Source: Candidatus Anammoxibacter sp.
Lineage (GTDB): Bacteria > Planctomycetota > Brocadiia > Brocadiales > Anammoxibacteraceae
Length of the DNA stretch: 64,000 nt
NCBI GenBank assembly: GCA_021777105.1
Contig: JAIQZQ010000054.1
Span: forward strand, 1 to 64,000
Direction of reading: 5' to 3'
Each line of letters begins with the position of its first letter. Position 1 is the stretch's first letter. Below, in pieces: positions 1 to 8,299 of the stretch. The notes below the pieces were generated by a model that saw nothing but the letters and a program-made list of their open reading frames with translations, had not been told where the DNA came from and made no database searches. Both the position numbers and the translations under genes were made by a program.

Positions 1-711
1 CTCTTTTTTATTTTAAGCCCTGGGGCGTTGCCCCAGGCTATATTAAAGCCGCCCCGTTGGGGCTTGAAATTGTATATTTTATTATTAAAACGTTAACGCG
101 TAAACAGCCCTGAAAGGGCGGAGTTAATATAGCCCAGGGCAGCGCCCTGGGTTTGAATATAGCTTCAATCCTAGCCCTGAAAGGGCGATTTAAGCATTTT
201 CATTTTGTTCCGGTGGTGAATATTAAATCTTAACCTAACACATATGGCGGCAATCAGCGCTATTTATAATAGAATACGGGCGGGAATCCGGCAATTATAT
301 CGAGTTGTAATATGTTGAAAAACCAAGAGTTATAACACATCGAACTTGCGGCTAAAAAATATTTTTTTTGAGCTGAATTTTAAATAATGATATAATGCCG
401 TCAACAATGTCAATTGCGTTGCATTATATCAGATCATTTCGAATTTTAAAGGATTTTGTCTCACTACAAGCTTTTAACAAATCAGTCTATATGCATAGGG
501 AGCTACCGGTTTTAAACAAATCAACTTGAACCACGCATCTCAAGCCAATAACTTGTTTATTCACAACAAGTTACTCGCTTCGCGCGCGGTTTAAGTCGAT
601 ACTGCAACTCTTTTAAAACCAAATAGCTACAGAGAACTCGCAACACTCCAATATACACGCTTACATTTTAGCTACTTAGCAAAACCTTATAAACGGCCTA
701 TACAAATTATA
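1..711. other. Intergenic region with GC-rich hairpins
   Basis: No gene is visible in this leading gap. It holds short palindromes (see the repeat at 14-192) and a hairpin at 549-573 with arms AACTTGTT and AACAAGTT. The sequence immediately before the first gene is AT-rich and shows no convincing Shine-Dalgarno site. Confidence 0.6.
14..192. repeat. Cluster of short GC-rich palindromes
   Basis: Three palindrome types occur here. One is GCCCTGGGGC-type at 17-38, with its mate AGCCCAGGGCAGCGCCCTGG near 131-150. A second is GCCCC-GTT-GGGGC near 51-64. A third is CCCTGAAAGGG at about 109-120 and 175-186. A related CCCTGTAAGGG unit lies near 22180. The arrangement resembles REP-type dispersed intergenic palindromes; no function can be read from it. 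Confidence 0.55.
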
Positions 712-1539
712 ATGGAAGATTTAGAAAAACAATACTATGAATCTGAAGCCTTTTGGAAAGATGGAATGGTCGCAGATGACCTGAACATGAAGCGAATTCA
801 AAAGACTATTGAAATGATTCCCAACGACGCAAAGTCTTTGCTCGATGTGGGCGGCGGGAATGGCGTGTTTGTAAATAATTTAATCAAAACCAGAAAGGAT
901 ATAGCTGTATCTGCGACAGACAGAAGCGAAGCCGCTTTACAATTTGTCAAAACACAAAAATATCAATCAGATATTACAAATCTAAAAGCAAATGAACATG
1001 AATATGATTGCGTTTCCTGTTTGCAGGTGTTGGAGCATATTCCATATTCAAATTATAAACGCGCTTTGCAACAGCTCGCAAATGCCGCAAAAAAATATTT
1101 AGTAATTAGCGTTCCGTATAAAGAAAATACAAAGAACAACTACACAGAATGCCCAAAATGTCTAAGTAAATTTAATGCGGACCTTCACTTCAGATCGTAT
1201 GATAACGCAACCATTAAAAATTTATTCAAGGGCGAATTTAAGTTGATTGAAGAATTTAATTTGACAGAGAAAAAGAGTTATGCAATAGCTCTGTTCGAAA
1301 AACTCAAACCGATTTTAAAAAAACAAACATCCGGTTTTTTCAATTCACCAATATGCCCTATATGCAGCTATGAAAATGTTGACTTTGCAAATCAACTGCA
1401 CGCTATGAGGGATCAACATATAGCTAAAAGAAACGCCAACAACTTGAGAAATATCATTAAGAATATTGCAGTTAGTCTGTTGCCGGAAAAAACCATACCT
1501 GGTTATTGGATTATTGCAGTATATGAAAGAATATATTAA
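712..1539 (+). CDS. Class I SAM-dependent methyltransferase with two CxxC pairs
   Basis: The 275-residue protein has a class I methyltransferase fold. Motif I is LLDVGGGNG at residues 43-51, an acidic ribose-binding position follows near D70, and a motif IV-like YDCVSCLQVLEHI runs at about 98-110. Two CxxC pairs (CPKC 147-150 and CPIC 215-218) lie after the core and could form a zinc site. In glycan clusters such enzymes usually methylate sugars or lipid-linked intermediates, but the substrate cannot be read here. The ATG start lacks a clear ribosome-binding site. The gene lies 50 bases before a GT39-like glycosyltransferase on the same strand, so the two may be co-transcribed. The fold is clear; the role is inferred from context. 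Confidence 0.8.
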   Translation: MEDLEKQYYESEAFWKDGMVADDLNMKRIQKTIEMIPNDAKSLLDVGGGNGVFVNNLIKTRKDIAVSATDRSEAALQFVKTQKYQSDITNLKANEHEYDCVSCLQVLEHIPYSNYKRALQQLANAAKKYLVISVPYKENTKNNYTECPKCLSKFNADLHFRSYDNATIKNLFKGEFKLIEEFNLTEKKSYAIALFEKLKPILKKQTSGFFNSPICPICSYENVDFANQLHAMRDQHIAKRNANNLRNIIKNIAVSLLPEKTIPGYWIIAVYERIY

Positions 1540-1589
1540 TAGAGCCTTTGGCCTTAATGTAAATTCTTGTTTATAAGAAAGGACTTTTT

Positions 1590-3236
1590 TTGGATTTTTA
1601 TTGTAGAGATTTTACAAGAAAACAAAAATACGTATTTGCAGTTATATTTATGGCTGTGTTGGTCGTCAGAATATTGACGGCGTGTAATACAAAAGTTATC
1701 TGCACCGATAGCCTGCACTTTTTGGAAATGGCGGACTTGATAAAACCGTTTCGTTTAGACTTCTTCTCCGGCGTTAATCATCATGTTTTTCATCCCTTAT
1801 TCCCTATATTAATGGCCGCCGTTAGAGACGCGCTTCATGTTCAACTTGATTTGGCGGGCCAAATAGTGTCCGTCACATTTGGAACCCTGTGCGTAATCCC
1901 GCTGTTTGCAATAACAAGGCGCTTGTTTGGCGTGATACCGGCTTTGTGCGCCGCGGCCCTGTTTACCGTGCATCCTGAGAGTGTAAAAAGCGCCGCCGAT
2001 GTTATGAGCGAACAGACGTATCTGTTTTTTGTCCTCTCGTCCGTAGCGTTAGCCATTCCTGTTATTACCCGCCGATCATGGGGTTATGGCATAGCTTCCG
2101 GGATGTCCGCGGGGTTTGCCTACCTAACCAGACCTGAGGGTTGCGCGCCGTTGATCGTTTTAGTTGTTTTTTTATTAGCCTCAATGCGAAATGGCTTTAA
2201 GCTCCCCGCAAAATGCATTGTTGTCGCTATCTTTGGTTTTGTAATAGTAGCGTCACCCTACATGAAATATATATCATTTATTGATGGAGAATTTAAACCG
2301 GAAATAACCCTGAAAAAACCTTTATGGCATCATAAAGTTGTTGACGGCCCTGTAACAAGAGACATAGTTGTAGCCCCCAACGCTGAGTATTTTCCAAAGA
2401 CCGGCAACAACAATCTGCCCGTTATGTTGTTTAAGGTAGTAAATAAGTACCGCGAATATATTTTTTATTTTATCCTCCCTTTTGTGCTCCTGGGCGCCGC
2501 ATTGTCTTTTATTTACCGGAATCGCCTTGGCCCTGCCACCGGTTTTGTTGTTGGCGTGATGGCCATTACAATTGGCGTGGCTATGTTGCTTTTATATAAG
2601 GTAAATTATTTATCACACAGGCATATAGTCACATTTACAGCGCTTACCATAACCTGGGGAGGGTATGGACTGGGGCATGCCGCGTTATGGTTGCGCAATA
2701 AAATAGGCAAGCAGCTCGTTTCTCAACATGTGGCGGTTGTATTGTTATGTGTTATTGTAATGGCTGCGCACATTCCAAAAATTAGTAGAATGCCACACTG
2801 GAGCCAGATCGGCGCAAAATCAGTGGCGAGAGTAATAAAAGAGAAAAACCTGCAAGAGGATGAGTATGTAATTACCAACGTTAACCAGGTTTTATATTAC
2901 GCAGGCATAAAGAACTCAAACAGAGTAAAGATTGGAGATCCGTCAAAACTTACATATAATGAAATTATGCGGATTAACAAGGAGTTGGATAATAGAGTGA
3001 AATTTATGGTAATTCAGTATAAAAGAGGATTTCAAAAGTTTATTGATTCAGGCGAGTATGACAAATTTGCCCTCATCTACACGTTTGATCAGGAACAACT
3101 TCGTTTAGATTATGGAATTACCCGCAAACTTAAGGATAAACGAAAAACGTATGTGTACGAAATCCCAAAAACATGGCCTGAGATTTCCCCAAATCCCCCC
3201 GAAAAAACAGACGACGAAATGTGGAAGTTGCATTAA
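1590..3236 (+). CDS. GT39-like integral membrane glycosyltransferase
   Basis: This 548-residue protein has many hydrophobic segments through about residue 400, then a soluble C-terminal part. The first periplasmic loop carries TDSLHFLEMADLIK followed by HPLFP. That pattern resembles the ArnT/PMT (GT39) superfamily, whose members move sugars from polyprenyl-phosphate donors at the outer face of the inner membrane. The start is TTG at 1590, preceded by AAGAAAGGA at 1575-1583. An in-frame ATG at residue 21 is possible but would cut into the first membrane segment. It sits just downstream of a methyltransferase. Family membership is likely; the acceptor is unknown. Confidence 0.75.
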   Translation: MDFYCRDFTRKQKYVFAVIFMAVLVVRILTACNTKVICTDSLHFLEMADLIKPFRLDFFSGVNHHVFHPLFPILMAAVRDALHVQLDLAGQIVSVTFGTLCVIPLFAITRRLFGVIPALCAAALFTVHPESVKSAADVMSEQTYLFFVLSSVALAIPVITRRSWGYGIASGMSAGFAYLTRPEGCAPLIVLVVFLLASMRNGFKLPAKCIVVAIFGFVIVASPYMKYISFIDGEFKPEITLKKPLWHHKVVDGPVTRDIVVAPNAEYFPKTGNNNLPVMLFKVVNKYREYIFYFILPFVLLGAALSFIYRNRLGPATGFVVGVMAITIGVAMLLLYKVNYLSHRHIVTFTALTITWGGYGLGHAALWLRNKIGKQLVSQHVAVVLLCVIVMAAHIPKISRMPHWSQIGAKSVARVIKEKNLQEDEYVITNVNQVLYYAGIKNSNRVKIGDPSKLTYNEIMRINKELDNRVKFMVIQYKRGFQKFIDSGEYDKFALIYTFDQEQLRLDYGITRKLKDKRKTYVYEIPKTWPEISPNPPEKTDDEMWKLH

Positions 3237-3240
3237 GAGC

Positions 3241-3490
3241 TAAACGCGAAGCGCATGGCGCAAAGAGCTGAGAGCTGAGATGCTAAGCCGCCTACGGCTT
3301 CCATGCTTTTGCGCTATGCTGTTAGCTCCCTGCGCTTCGCGCTTTACTTGTTGGTTCAATGTCTCCGACTTGAACCACATCTGACATTATCTATACTCTG
3401 TATTGAGTCAAACAAATAAGCCGCCAACGGCTTTCCATGCTTTTGCGCTATGCTCTTATCGCCTTGCGCTTCGCGCTTTGCGCTCTCCAA
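3241..3490. repeat. Intergenic repeat pair with GCGCTTCGCGC-type hairpins
   Basis: Two related units run at about 3285-3345 and 3418-3487. Each contains AAGCCGCC-ACGGCTT, CATGCTTTTGCGCTATGCT and TGCGCTTCGCGCTTT. Between them, at 3353-3376, lies a copy of the 24-base GGTTCAA-N10-TTGAACC palindrome found at six other sites in the window. Related fragments occur near 10190-10215 and 56941-56965. No gene is supported between 3237 and 3603. Confidence 0.6.
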
Positions 3491-3603
3491 TTCACATTTG
3501 ACATAACGATTCTATAATCGTATTATTATCTTAGAAAGTACTGAATGAACATGGTTAAAAATTTCGTGCCCTATGTTTGATAAAAATGTAGGAAAATATT
3601 TTC

Positions 3604-3906
3604 ATGTCAAATAAGATAGATTTATTCAGGATACGCCAACTTGTCAAGGATGGTAAGTACTTAATTAAAAGGCTGGCAGAAAGAGGCATTCGAGAATCAG
3701 AAGTCGCGCAGATAATATTAAAAGGGCGCATAATTGAAGAAACACCAGATGCGAGACCATATCCTAAATGTTTAATAATGGATTTTGTCAGAAAAAATCA
3801 GCCGCTTTATGTTTCATGCGCTATCGAAGGAAGCATAGTTTTTATAATTACAGTTCATTGGTATGATCCAAATAAATGGATTGATCCTTGGACTAGAAGG
3901 AGGTAA
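3604..3906 (+). CDS. DUF4258-type toxin-like protein
   Basis: The 100-residue product matches the shape of DUF4258 proteins. It has an N-terminal helical part with the K-x-x-I-K-R-L-A-E-R-G pattern, a central E-E-T-P-D-A-R-P-Y motif and a C-terminal beta region ending in TVHWYDPNKWIDP. Such proteins are commonly the toxin-like partner of small MqsA/YgiT zinc-finger antitoxins, and such a gene follows immediately. The start is ATG with AGGA about ten bases upstream. The stop codon lies beside the next gene's Shine-Dalgarno sequence, which suggests translational coupling. Toxicity is inferred from family and pairing only. Confidence 0.75.
   Translation: MSNKIDLFRIRQLVKDGKYLIKRLAERGIRESEVAQIILKGRIIEETPDARPYPKCLIMDFVRKNQPLYVSCAIEGSIVFIITVHWYDPNKWIDPWTRRR
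3897..3903 (+). promoter_or_regulatory. Strong Shine-Dalgarno site for the zinc-finger antitoxin
   Basis: AAGGAGG lies within the last codons of the DUF4258 gene, ten bases before the ATG at 3914. It selects that ATG over the longer open frame that begins at 3863 inside the toxin gene. Confidence 0.7.
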
Positions 3907-3913
3907 ATCCATT

Positions 3914-4135
3914 ATGGAATGTCCTGAATGTGGCGGGGAATTTGAGGAAAAGCAAATTGTGCATAGCGAATGTCATGAAATGAACTTTTATGTTTTTAAA
4001 AATACACCGGCATGGGTATGCTCTCAATGTTGCGCAGAATATTTACAACCGGAAGTTACTAAGAAAATTGATTATTTAATAAACAACCATATAAAACCGG
4101 AAAAATACGAGAAAATACCTGTATATTCTTTATGA
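3914..4135 (+). CDS. YgiT/MqsA-type zinc-finger antitoxin
   Basis: The 73-residue protein begins MECPECGGEF and has a second cysteine pair in CSQCCAEY, giving the two CxxC motifs of the YgiT-type (MqsA N-terminal) zinc finger. The C-terminal portion (LQPEVTKKIDYLINNHI) is the helical segment usual in this family; the separate HTH domain of full MqsA is absent. I chose the ATG at 3914 because of the AAGGAGG at 3897-3903. The open frame extends back to 3863, but that part overlaps the toxin in another frame. It most likely neutralises or autoregulates the upstream DUF4258 protein. Confidence 0.78.
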   Translation: MECPECGGEFEEKQIVHSECHEMNFYVFKNTPAWVCSQCCAEYLQPEVTKKIDYLINNHIKPEKYEKIPVYSL

Positions 4136-4239
4136 TAAAACAATCTTGCCGCACGTTCCAATGGTCTGCGTTGGAATGTGTTATGGACGCCCACGCGTCC
4201 TGTTACTTGACACGGCAGTCAATGGATCTTTCACTTGTT

Positions 4240-4349
4240 GGTTCAATGCCTCAGACCTGAATCAACAATTTGTTAACAGTTGTGTTTTAGAACCTGCTTT
4301 TTACGCTTTTATTTGCGCCAATCCGCGTCGTCCGCGTTCCATGCTCTTG
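4240..4349. repeat. Composite intergenic repeat (GGTTCAA hairpin plus CCGCGT tract), copy 1
   Basis: This unit begins with a slightly degenerate GGTTCAA-N10-TGAATC palindrome at 4240-4263. It continues through GTTGTGTTTTAGAACCTGCT into CCGCGTCGTCCGCGTTCCAT near 4323-4342. The same composite occurs at 7297-7400 and 8159-8278. The three copies flank the toxin-antitoxin and Roco genes. The open frame at 4146-4481 on the plus strand runs through this repeat and is not believed to be a gene. Confidence 0.6.
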
Positions 4350-4475
4350 TTTTTTTACACCCCAAAAATTGCAAATTTTTACCACAACTTTAGTTCACTT
4401 ATAACTTTAGTCACTTTAGTCACTCTTCTTCTCTCCACCCAACAATATCCCCGGCACAGCCGGCAAGCCAAAAAA

Positions 4476-6236
4476 TCATGAAAAATTGTTGTACAAACGC
4501 GCGATCTCCTTTGCCTTTTTCGTTCCCTGTTTAACAAACTTTAAAGCCTTGCTTATCCCCGAGTTTTCATCCTCAAGATCATCCATAAACTCGCCAAATC
4601 TGCTTTTTGGCCCTTCGTCAATATCCTTCTCATCTTTATCCGCCGCATTTTGAAGTTCAACAAACGCCTTTTCAACTTTATCAAGTTCGCTTTTAATACG
4701 TTTCTTCTCATTCTCTATCTCAATATCAATTTCACCCAAAACATCATCTCTGAAATTCCTGAACAGACTCAGCGTGTTTTTAACATCCTGCTTTACCTCA
4801 ACGCTTACAGTAACGTTTACCTCAACGTCTTGCTTTTGGGTGGATTGTAAATTGGAATCTGTTTTTACTGTTTGCTGAGAATTTCCAATGTTGCTGAGGT
4901 TAATATTGATTTTATCTCCCATGTTTTCGCCTTTAACCTTTTCATATTTTGATTTAATTTCTTCCTCATTAAAAACATTGCCGATTAATTTGCCTATAGA
5001 AACAGCTGTGGCGCTATTGCGGCAATCTATTTGATCTTTTCTCCTTTTTAGATAATTCTCTATCTCGCGATATTTAAAAAAATATGGACTTTGTGATGGA
5101 GAACACTCATTGCAATTGCATGGAACCATTTCAACAAACGGCAAATTTGGGAACGATCTGTTTTGTATTGATTTTATCTCTTCCCGTATTAAAGTTAAAA
5201 AATCCTTGCAACTGTTTTGCTGGCCTTTCAGACGTATCTCTATTATTTTTAGCCCCTCATCTACGGTTTTACGCTCTATGATCTGCGCGGTTGCGCCATT
5301 TTTAATAAACACCGCGCCCTCATTCCATACCTTGTCATCGTCTATATATTCATGCATCCTCACAATCATCCGGCTGCATATGCCATTAGGCCTGAACGGA
5401 TATTGAAATCTGAATTGTAGATTATCATTGCCGCCCCAATCGTATTCAGGTTTCTTTTCGGTTAAAAGCATAGGAATTATATATTTAGCTTCGCTGCCGG
5501 GCAATTTGTAGCAAAGGTCAAAATTGTCTATCAGCATTAATTGCAGCAGTTTTGCCCTTTCATTATAATCGTAACCTTTGCTTTCCCATATTTTATAAAT
5601 TTCACCCTTTTCAAAACGGCCATTATTTTCTTGAATATCTATATTTGCAAGGGCTGAATAAACAGCGTCCACGGGCCAATTTGGGTCAAGGAATATGGTG
5701 TCGCAGAGGTTTTCGTCATCAGAGAAATGCAACACAATGCCAAGCATATGAAAATAACGTAATATTAGTAATTGATCCTTTTCCTTATCAATGCCGTGTC
5801 CCTCGCATATTTCAAAATATTCTTTAATTGTTATATGTTTCTTAATCCTTATCTTTTCAAGCTCGCACCGGATATCTACCCATTTAGCCGGCACCTCTTT
5901 CCCAATATGTTCAAGGCAGGCCAGTTTTTTCTTTATAGTATTTAATAATACCTCAAACCGCCCGTCGCTCATCTCTGAAAGATTTACATCAAGTTTTTGG
6001 ATATTTAGATAGGGAAATAGATCCGAGTATTTTTGCTCATCATAAATAAAAGATGTTGCGGACTTAATATTTATCTCATTGAACAAGACTAACACAGGGC
6101 TGTTTTTGCCGAGGATATTGATTATGTTCAGCCAGTAATCAAAATTGGCAAGCTCCTTGCGCTTTTCAGCCATTAATATATAAAGGCAGTCTGATGTAAG
6201 GAAAAACTGGTGCAGCATGCACTGAATCTGTTGCCC
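4476..6236 (-). CDS. Roco protein, C-terminal part (Roc G3-G5, COR, helical tail), after a frameshift
   Basis: This frame continues the LRR-Roc protein encoded upstream. Joined to it by skipping one base at 6237, it restores WDFGGQQIQ, the G3 (DxGG) switch motif of Roc GTPases, followed by HQFFLTSDCLYILM and the rest of the Roc domain. Next come a COR region, a Cys-rich segment (PCNCNEC), and a C-terminal charged helical bundle. The restored protein would be about 839 residues, a normal size for a bacterial Roco protein. The open frame itself extends back to a TTG at 6362, but its first 42 or so codons overlap the upstream frame and look artificial. Roco proteins are GTP-driven regulators. 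Whether the split is a real inactivating mutation, programmed, or an assembly error is open. Confidence 0.7.
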   Translation of the reverse strand, partial: GQQIQCMLHQFFLTSDCLYILMAEKRKELANFDYWLNIINILGKNSPVLVLFNEINIKSATSFIYDEQKYSDLFPYLNIQKLDVNLSEMSDGRFEVLLNTIKKKLACLEHIGKEVPAKWVDIRCELEKIRIKKHITIKEYFEICEGHGIDKEKDQLLILRYFHMLGIVLHFSDDENLCDTIFLDPNWPVDAVYSALANIDIQENNGRFEKGEIYKIWESKGYDYNERAKLLQLMLIDNFDLCYKLPGSEAKYIIPMLLTEKKPEYDWGGNDNLQFRFQYPFRPNGICSRMIVRMHEYIDDDKVWNEGAVFIKNGATAQIIERKTVDEGLKIIEIRLKGQQNSCKDFLTLIREEIKSIQNRSFPNLPFVEMVPCNCNECSPSQSPYFFKYREIENYLKRRKDQIDCRNSATAVSIGKLIGNVFNEEEIKSKYEKVKGENMGDKININLSNIGNSQQTVKTDSNLQSTQKQDVEVNVTVSVEVKQDVKNTLSLFRNFRDDVLGEIDIEIENEKKRIKSELDKVEKAFVELQNAADKDEKDIDEGPKSRFGEFMDDLEDENSGISKALKFVKQGTKKAKEIARLYNNFS

Positions 6237-6996
6237 TCCCAAAATCCCAAATATGCGCTTTAAAATCTTTTTCAGAACCAATTGCAAATTCCCAGTTTGG
6301 CCGAACTTCAATACCGACAGTTGATTCAGTCTTTTCATTCGGCACACTAAAGTCTCTATCAAACAATTTATTCATTAAAGTTGTTTTCCCTGAACCAGGC
6401 TCGCCTACAATCATTAACTTCGCTTCATAAATTTCATCTTTCCCCTGTATTTCTAACTGTTCAAAATAATTCTTTACCGCCTCTTTCCCCTGCTTTACAA
6501 TCTCCACCGGCGGGTTCTTTAACGGATTGTCATAAAAATAGATAAAACCATCTTTCCACCCGCTATCCCATTTTAATTCCAAATGAAAGTCCGCAATCCA
6601 GCGAGGCAAAGCATCTATAGGGTTATCGGTTAAATCTAACAGCACTAAGTTAGTTAAATCTTTAATACCTTCTAAATCGCTAATTTGATTAGAAGATAAA
6701 TATAACCACGTTAAGTTAGTTAAACTCTTAATACCTTCTAAATCGTTAATTTGATTAGAAGATAAATTTAACCACGTTAAGTTAGTTAAACTCTTAAGTT
6801 GAAGCGCTATGCGGTTAAGGTCTTTTATGTTGCAACCATAACAAGACAAACCTTCAACTTTCCCTTGTGTATCTGTGGTATAACAGGATTCTCCTAATTC
6901 TAATGCAAATGCAAATGCTAATTCTATTTCACCCGTCTCTTTTAAGGTGACACCAAGCTCTTTTTCTATTTGTTTTATTATGTCGAGATCACTCAT
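6166..6996 (-). CDS. Roco protein, N-terminal part (LRR and Roc P-loop), frameshifted
   Basis: The first 253 codons encode an N-terminal helical lead, leucine-rich repeats at about 60-135 (two units nearly identical in DNA: LTNLTWLNLSSNQINDLEG and LTNLTWLYLSSNQISDLEG), and the Roc G1 P-loop GEPGSGKT at 198-205. The reading is normal up to HIWDFG at 248-253. It then becomes RATDSVHAAPVF and stops at 6166, which is not Roc-like. The sequence at the break on the minus strand is TTTTGGGAGGGCAACAG; removing the A at 6237 restores DFGGQ. The gene starts with ATG at 6996. It stands alone on the minus strand between the two toxin-antitoxin pairs. Confidence 0.75.
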   Translation of the reverse strand: MSDLDIIKQIEKELGVTLKETGEIELAFAFALELGESCYTTDTQGKVEGLSCYGCNIKDLNRIALQLKSLTNLTWLNLSSNQINDLEGIKSLTNLTWLYLSSNQISDLEGIKDLTNLVLLDLTDNPIDALPRWIADFHLELKWDSGWKDGFIYFYDNPLKNPPVEIVKQGKEAVKNYFEQLEIQGKDEIYEAKLMIVGEPGSGKTTLMNKLFDRDFSVPNEKTESTVGIEVRPNWEFAIGSEKDFKAHIWDFGRATDSVHAAPVFPYIRLPLYING

Positions 6997-7296
6997 GGTT
7001 TTTAGGGCGCAATGTATTGCGTAATTGGTCGGTAATTGGCCGTTTGGTTGTCGGTGGATAAAGTTTTGGGGCAGTATAACTGAACATTGAGTGCAAAGTA
7101 AACAGTAAAAATCGATTATAGGTGATCAGTGAGCGGTAAAAGCCAGTGGGCGGTAATCGGTGATCATTAAAAGCAAAAGCGTGGAATTGGTGGGGTAGTT
7201 GTTGGCTGGGCTGGCATCCTGCCGGTGATCAATTGAAACACAGGCAAGGATGCCTGTGCCGTCATTTATGGGTGTTTAAGGAGTGTTTACACGGAA
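6997..7296. other. Intergenic low-complexity tract
   Basis: Bases 7017-7175 contain degenerate repeats built on GGTAATTGGTCGG and GGTGATCAGTGAGCGGTAA. The palindrome ACAGGCAAGGATGCCTGT lies at about 7240-7257 and is one of six copies in the window. No coding region is supported. Confidence 0.5.
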
Positions 7297-7400
7297 GGTT
7301 CAAGTCTTCTGATTTGAACCTACCAGCTCTGTTGAGTTATTAATCCTGCTTTTATGCTTTTATCCGCGTAAATCCTCGTCATCCGCGTTCTATGCTTTTT
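7297..7400. repeat. Composite intergenic repeat (GGTTCAA hairpin plus CCGCGT tract), copy 2
   Basis: The palindrome GGTTCAA-N10-TTGAACC at 7297-7320 is followed by TTTTATGCTTTTATCCGCG and CATCCGCGTTCTATGCTTTT. This is the same order of parts as at 4240-4349 and 8159-8278. It lies upstream of the RelB/RelE pair. Confidence 0.6.
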
Positions 7401-7504
7401 GTGTGAAATTGTTTTGAAATATTAAAGGCTTTTGCTACAATTTACACATATTGCGTATGAGCGCTCAACGCAAATAACCATATAAAGACGAGGAGAAATA
7501 ATTT

Positions 7505-7711
7505 ATGGAAATAAATCCAGATTACATAGTAGACAAAAATAACAACCGAATTGCGGCCTTACTTGACATTAAAACTTTTGAAAAAATTGAAGAAATTTTT
7601 GAAAATTATGGGCTTTACAATTTAATGAATGAGGAAGATGAAGACGAAGATGAAACTTTAGACCTGGAACAAGCTAAAGAGTATTATAACTCCCTGGAAA
7701 AGCAAAAATGA
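7505..7711 (+). CDS. RelB/Phd-like antitoxin
   Basis: The 68-residue acidic protein starts MEINPDYIVDKNNNRIAALL and continues DIKTFEKIEEIFENYGL, a pattern usual in short antitoxins that pair with RelE/ParE toxins. A run of acidic residues (NEEDEDEDET) precedes the C-terminal helix. The ATG follows GAGGAG by about ten bases. It overlaps the toxin start as ATGA at 7708-7711, which indicates translational coupling. It should bind and neutralise the downstream toxin and probably represses the shared promoter. Confidence 0.75.
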   Translation: MEINPDYIVDKNNNRIAALLDIKTFEKIEEIFENYGLYNLMNEEDEDEDETLDLEQAKEYYNSLEKQK

Positions 7712-8025
7712 AGGTTAAGTATCGCAAAAAATTCCTAAAACAGCTGTCCAAAATTCAGCTAAATATTCGAGAACAAATAGAAGAATTTGTTTTTAAGCAG
7801 TTGCCGGTTACAACTTCAATCTCAGAAAGCGGCAAAATAGAAAAACTTACAGGTTATAAGGGTTTCTACAAAGTTCGTTTTGGCGTATTTCGAGTTGGAA
7901 TAGAATCAAAAGCAAATAATGATGGCAGTGTTTTGATTATACGCACAGTGATGCAAAGAAAAGATATATATAAATTCTTCCATAAATATTTTCACCCCAC
8001 GGTAGGTTCAAATCTACAGATTTGA
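7708..8025 (+). CDS. RelE/ParE-superfamily toxin
   Basis: The 105-residue basic protein has the RelE/ParE fold pattern. An N-terminal KVKYRKKFLKQLSKI helix is followed by LTGYKGFYKVRFGVFRVGIE and the closing strand VLIIRTVMQRKDIYKFF. The RVG and R-K-D-I-Y elements fit mRNA-interferase or gyrase-inhibiting members; which of the two cannot be told. The natural C-terminus probably ends near the KYF residues. The last ten codons (HPTVGSNLQI) and the stop come from an intergenic GGTTCAA palindrome at 8005-8028, so the original stop seems to have been replaced by repeat sequence. Confidence 0.8.
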   Translation: MKVKYRKKFLKQLSKIQLNIREQIEEFVFKQLPVTTSISESGKIEKLTGYKGFYKVRFGVFRVGIESKANNDGSVLIIRTVMQRKDIYKFFHKYFHPTVGSNLQI

Positions 8026-8028
8026 ACC
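8005..8028. repeat. GGTTCAA-N10-TTGAACC palindrome that supplies the toxin's stop codon
   Basis: The arms GGTTCAAATC (8005-8014) and GATTTGAACC (8019-8028) form a perfect hairpin. The stop codon of the RelE-like gene (8023-8025) lies in the right arm. Confidence 0.7.
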
Positions 8029-8158
8029 ACATCTGATATTAACGCAACTCCAGTTGCGAGTGCGCTTTTGTTCGCGGAAGACAATTAACATAGAACCGTA
8101 AAAAATTCTATAATGTATGATTATTTATTCTATAGGTCGTATAGATTAGGTCAGATGC

Positions 8159-8278
8159 GGTTCAAATTGGAGACATTGAACCAACAACTTGAGGGCGGTT
8201 GTGTTTTAAAGACTGCTTTTTTTGCTTTTATCCGTGAAAATCCGCGTTATCCGTGTCGTCCGTGTTCTATGCTTTTTG
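8159..8278. repeat. Composite intergenic repeat (GGTTCAA hairpin plus CCGCGT tract), copy 3
   Basis: The palindrome at 8159-8182 is followed by GTTGTGTTTTAAAGACTGCT and a CCGCGTTATCCGTGTCGTCC tract. It matches the copy at 4240-4349 part for part. A plus-strand open frame at 8113-8322 lies wholly within this repeat and is rejected as a gene. Confidence 0.6.
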
Positions 8279-8299
8279 GCGGTAGCCAACTATCACCCC

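Noticed and set aside
4146..4481. 111-residue plus-strand open frame after the YgiT antitoxin
   Set aside because: It reads through a composite intergenic repeat found at two other places and has no domain or ribosome-binding site.
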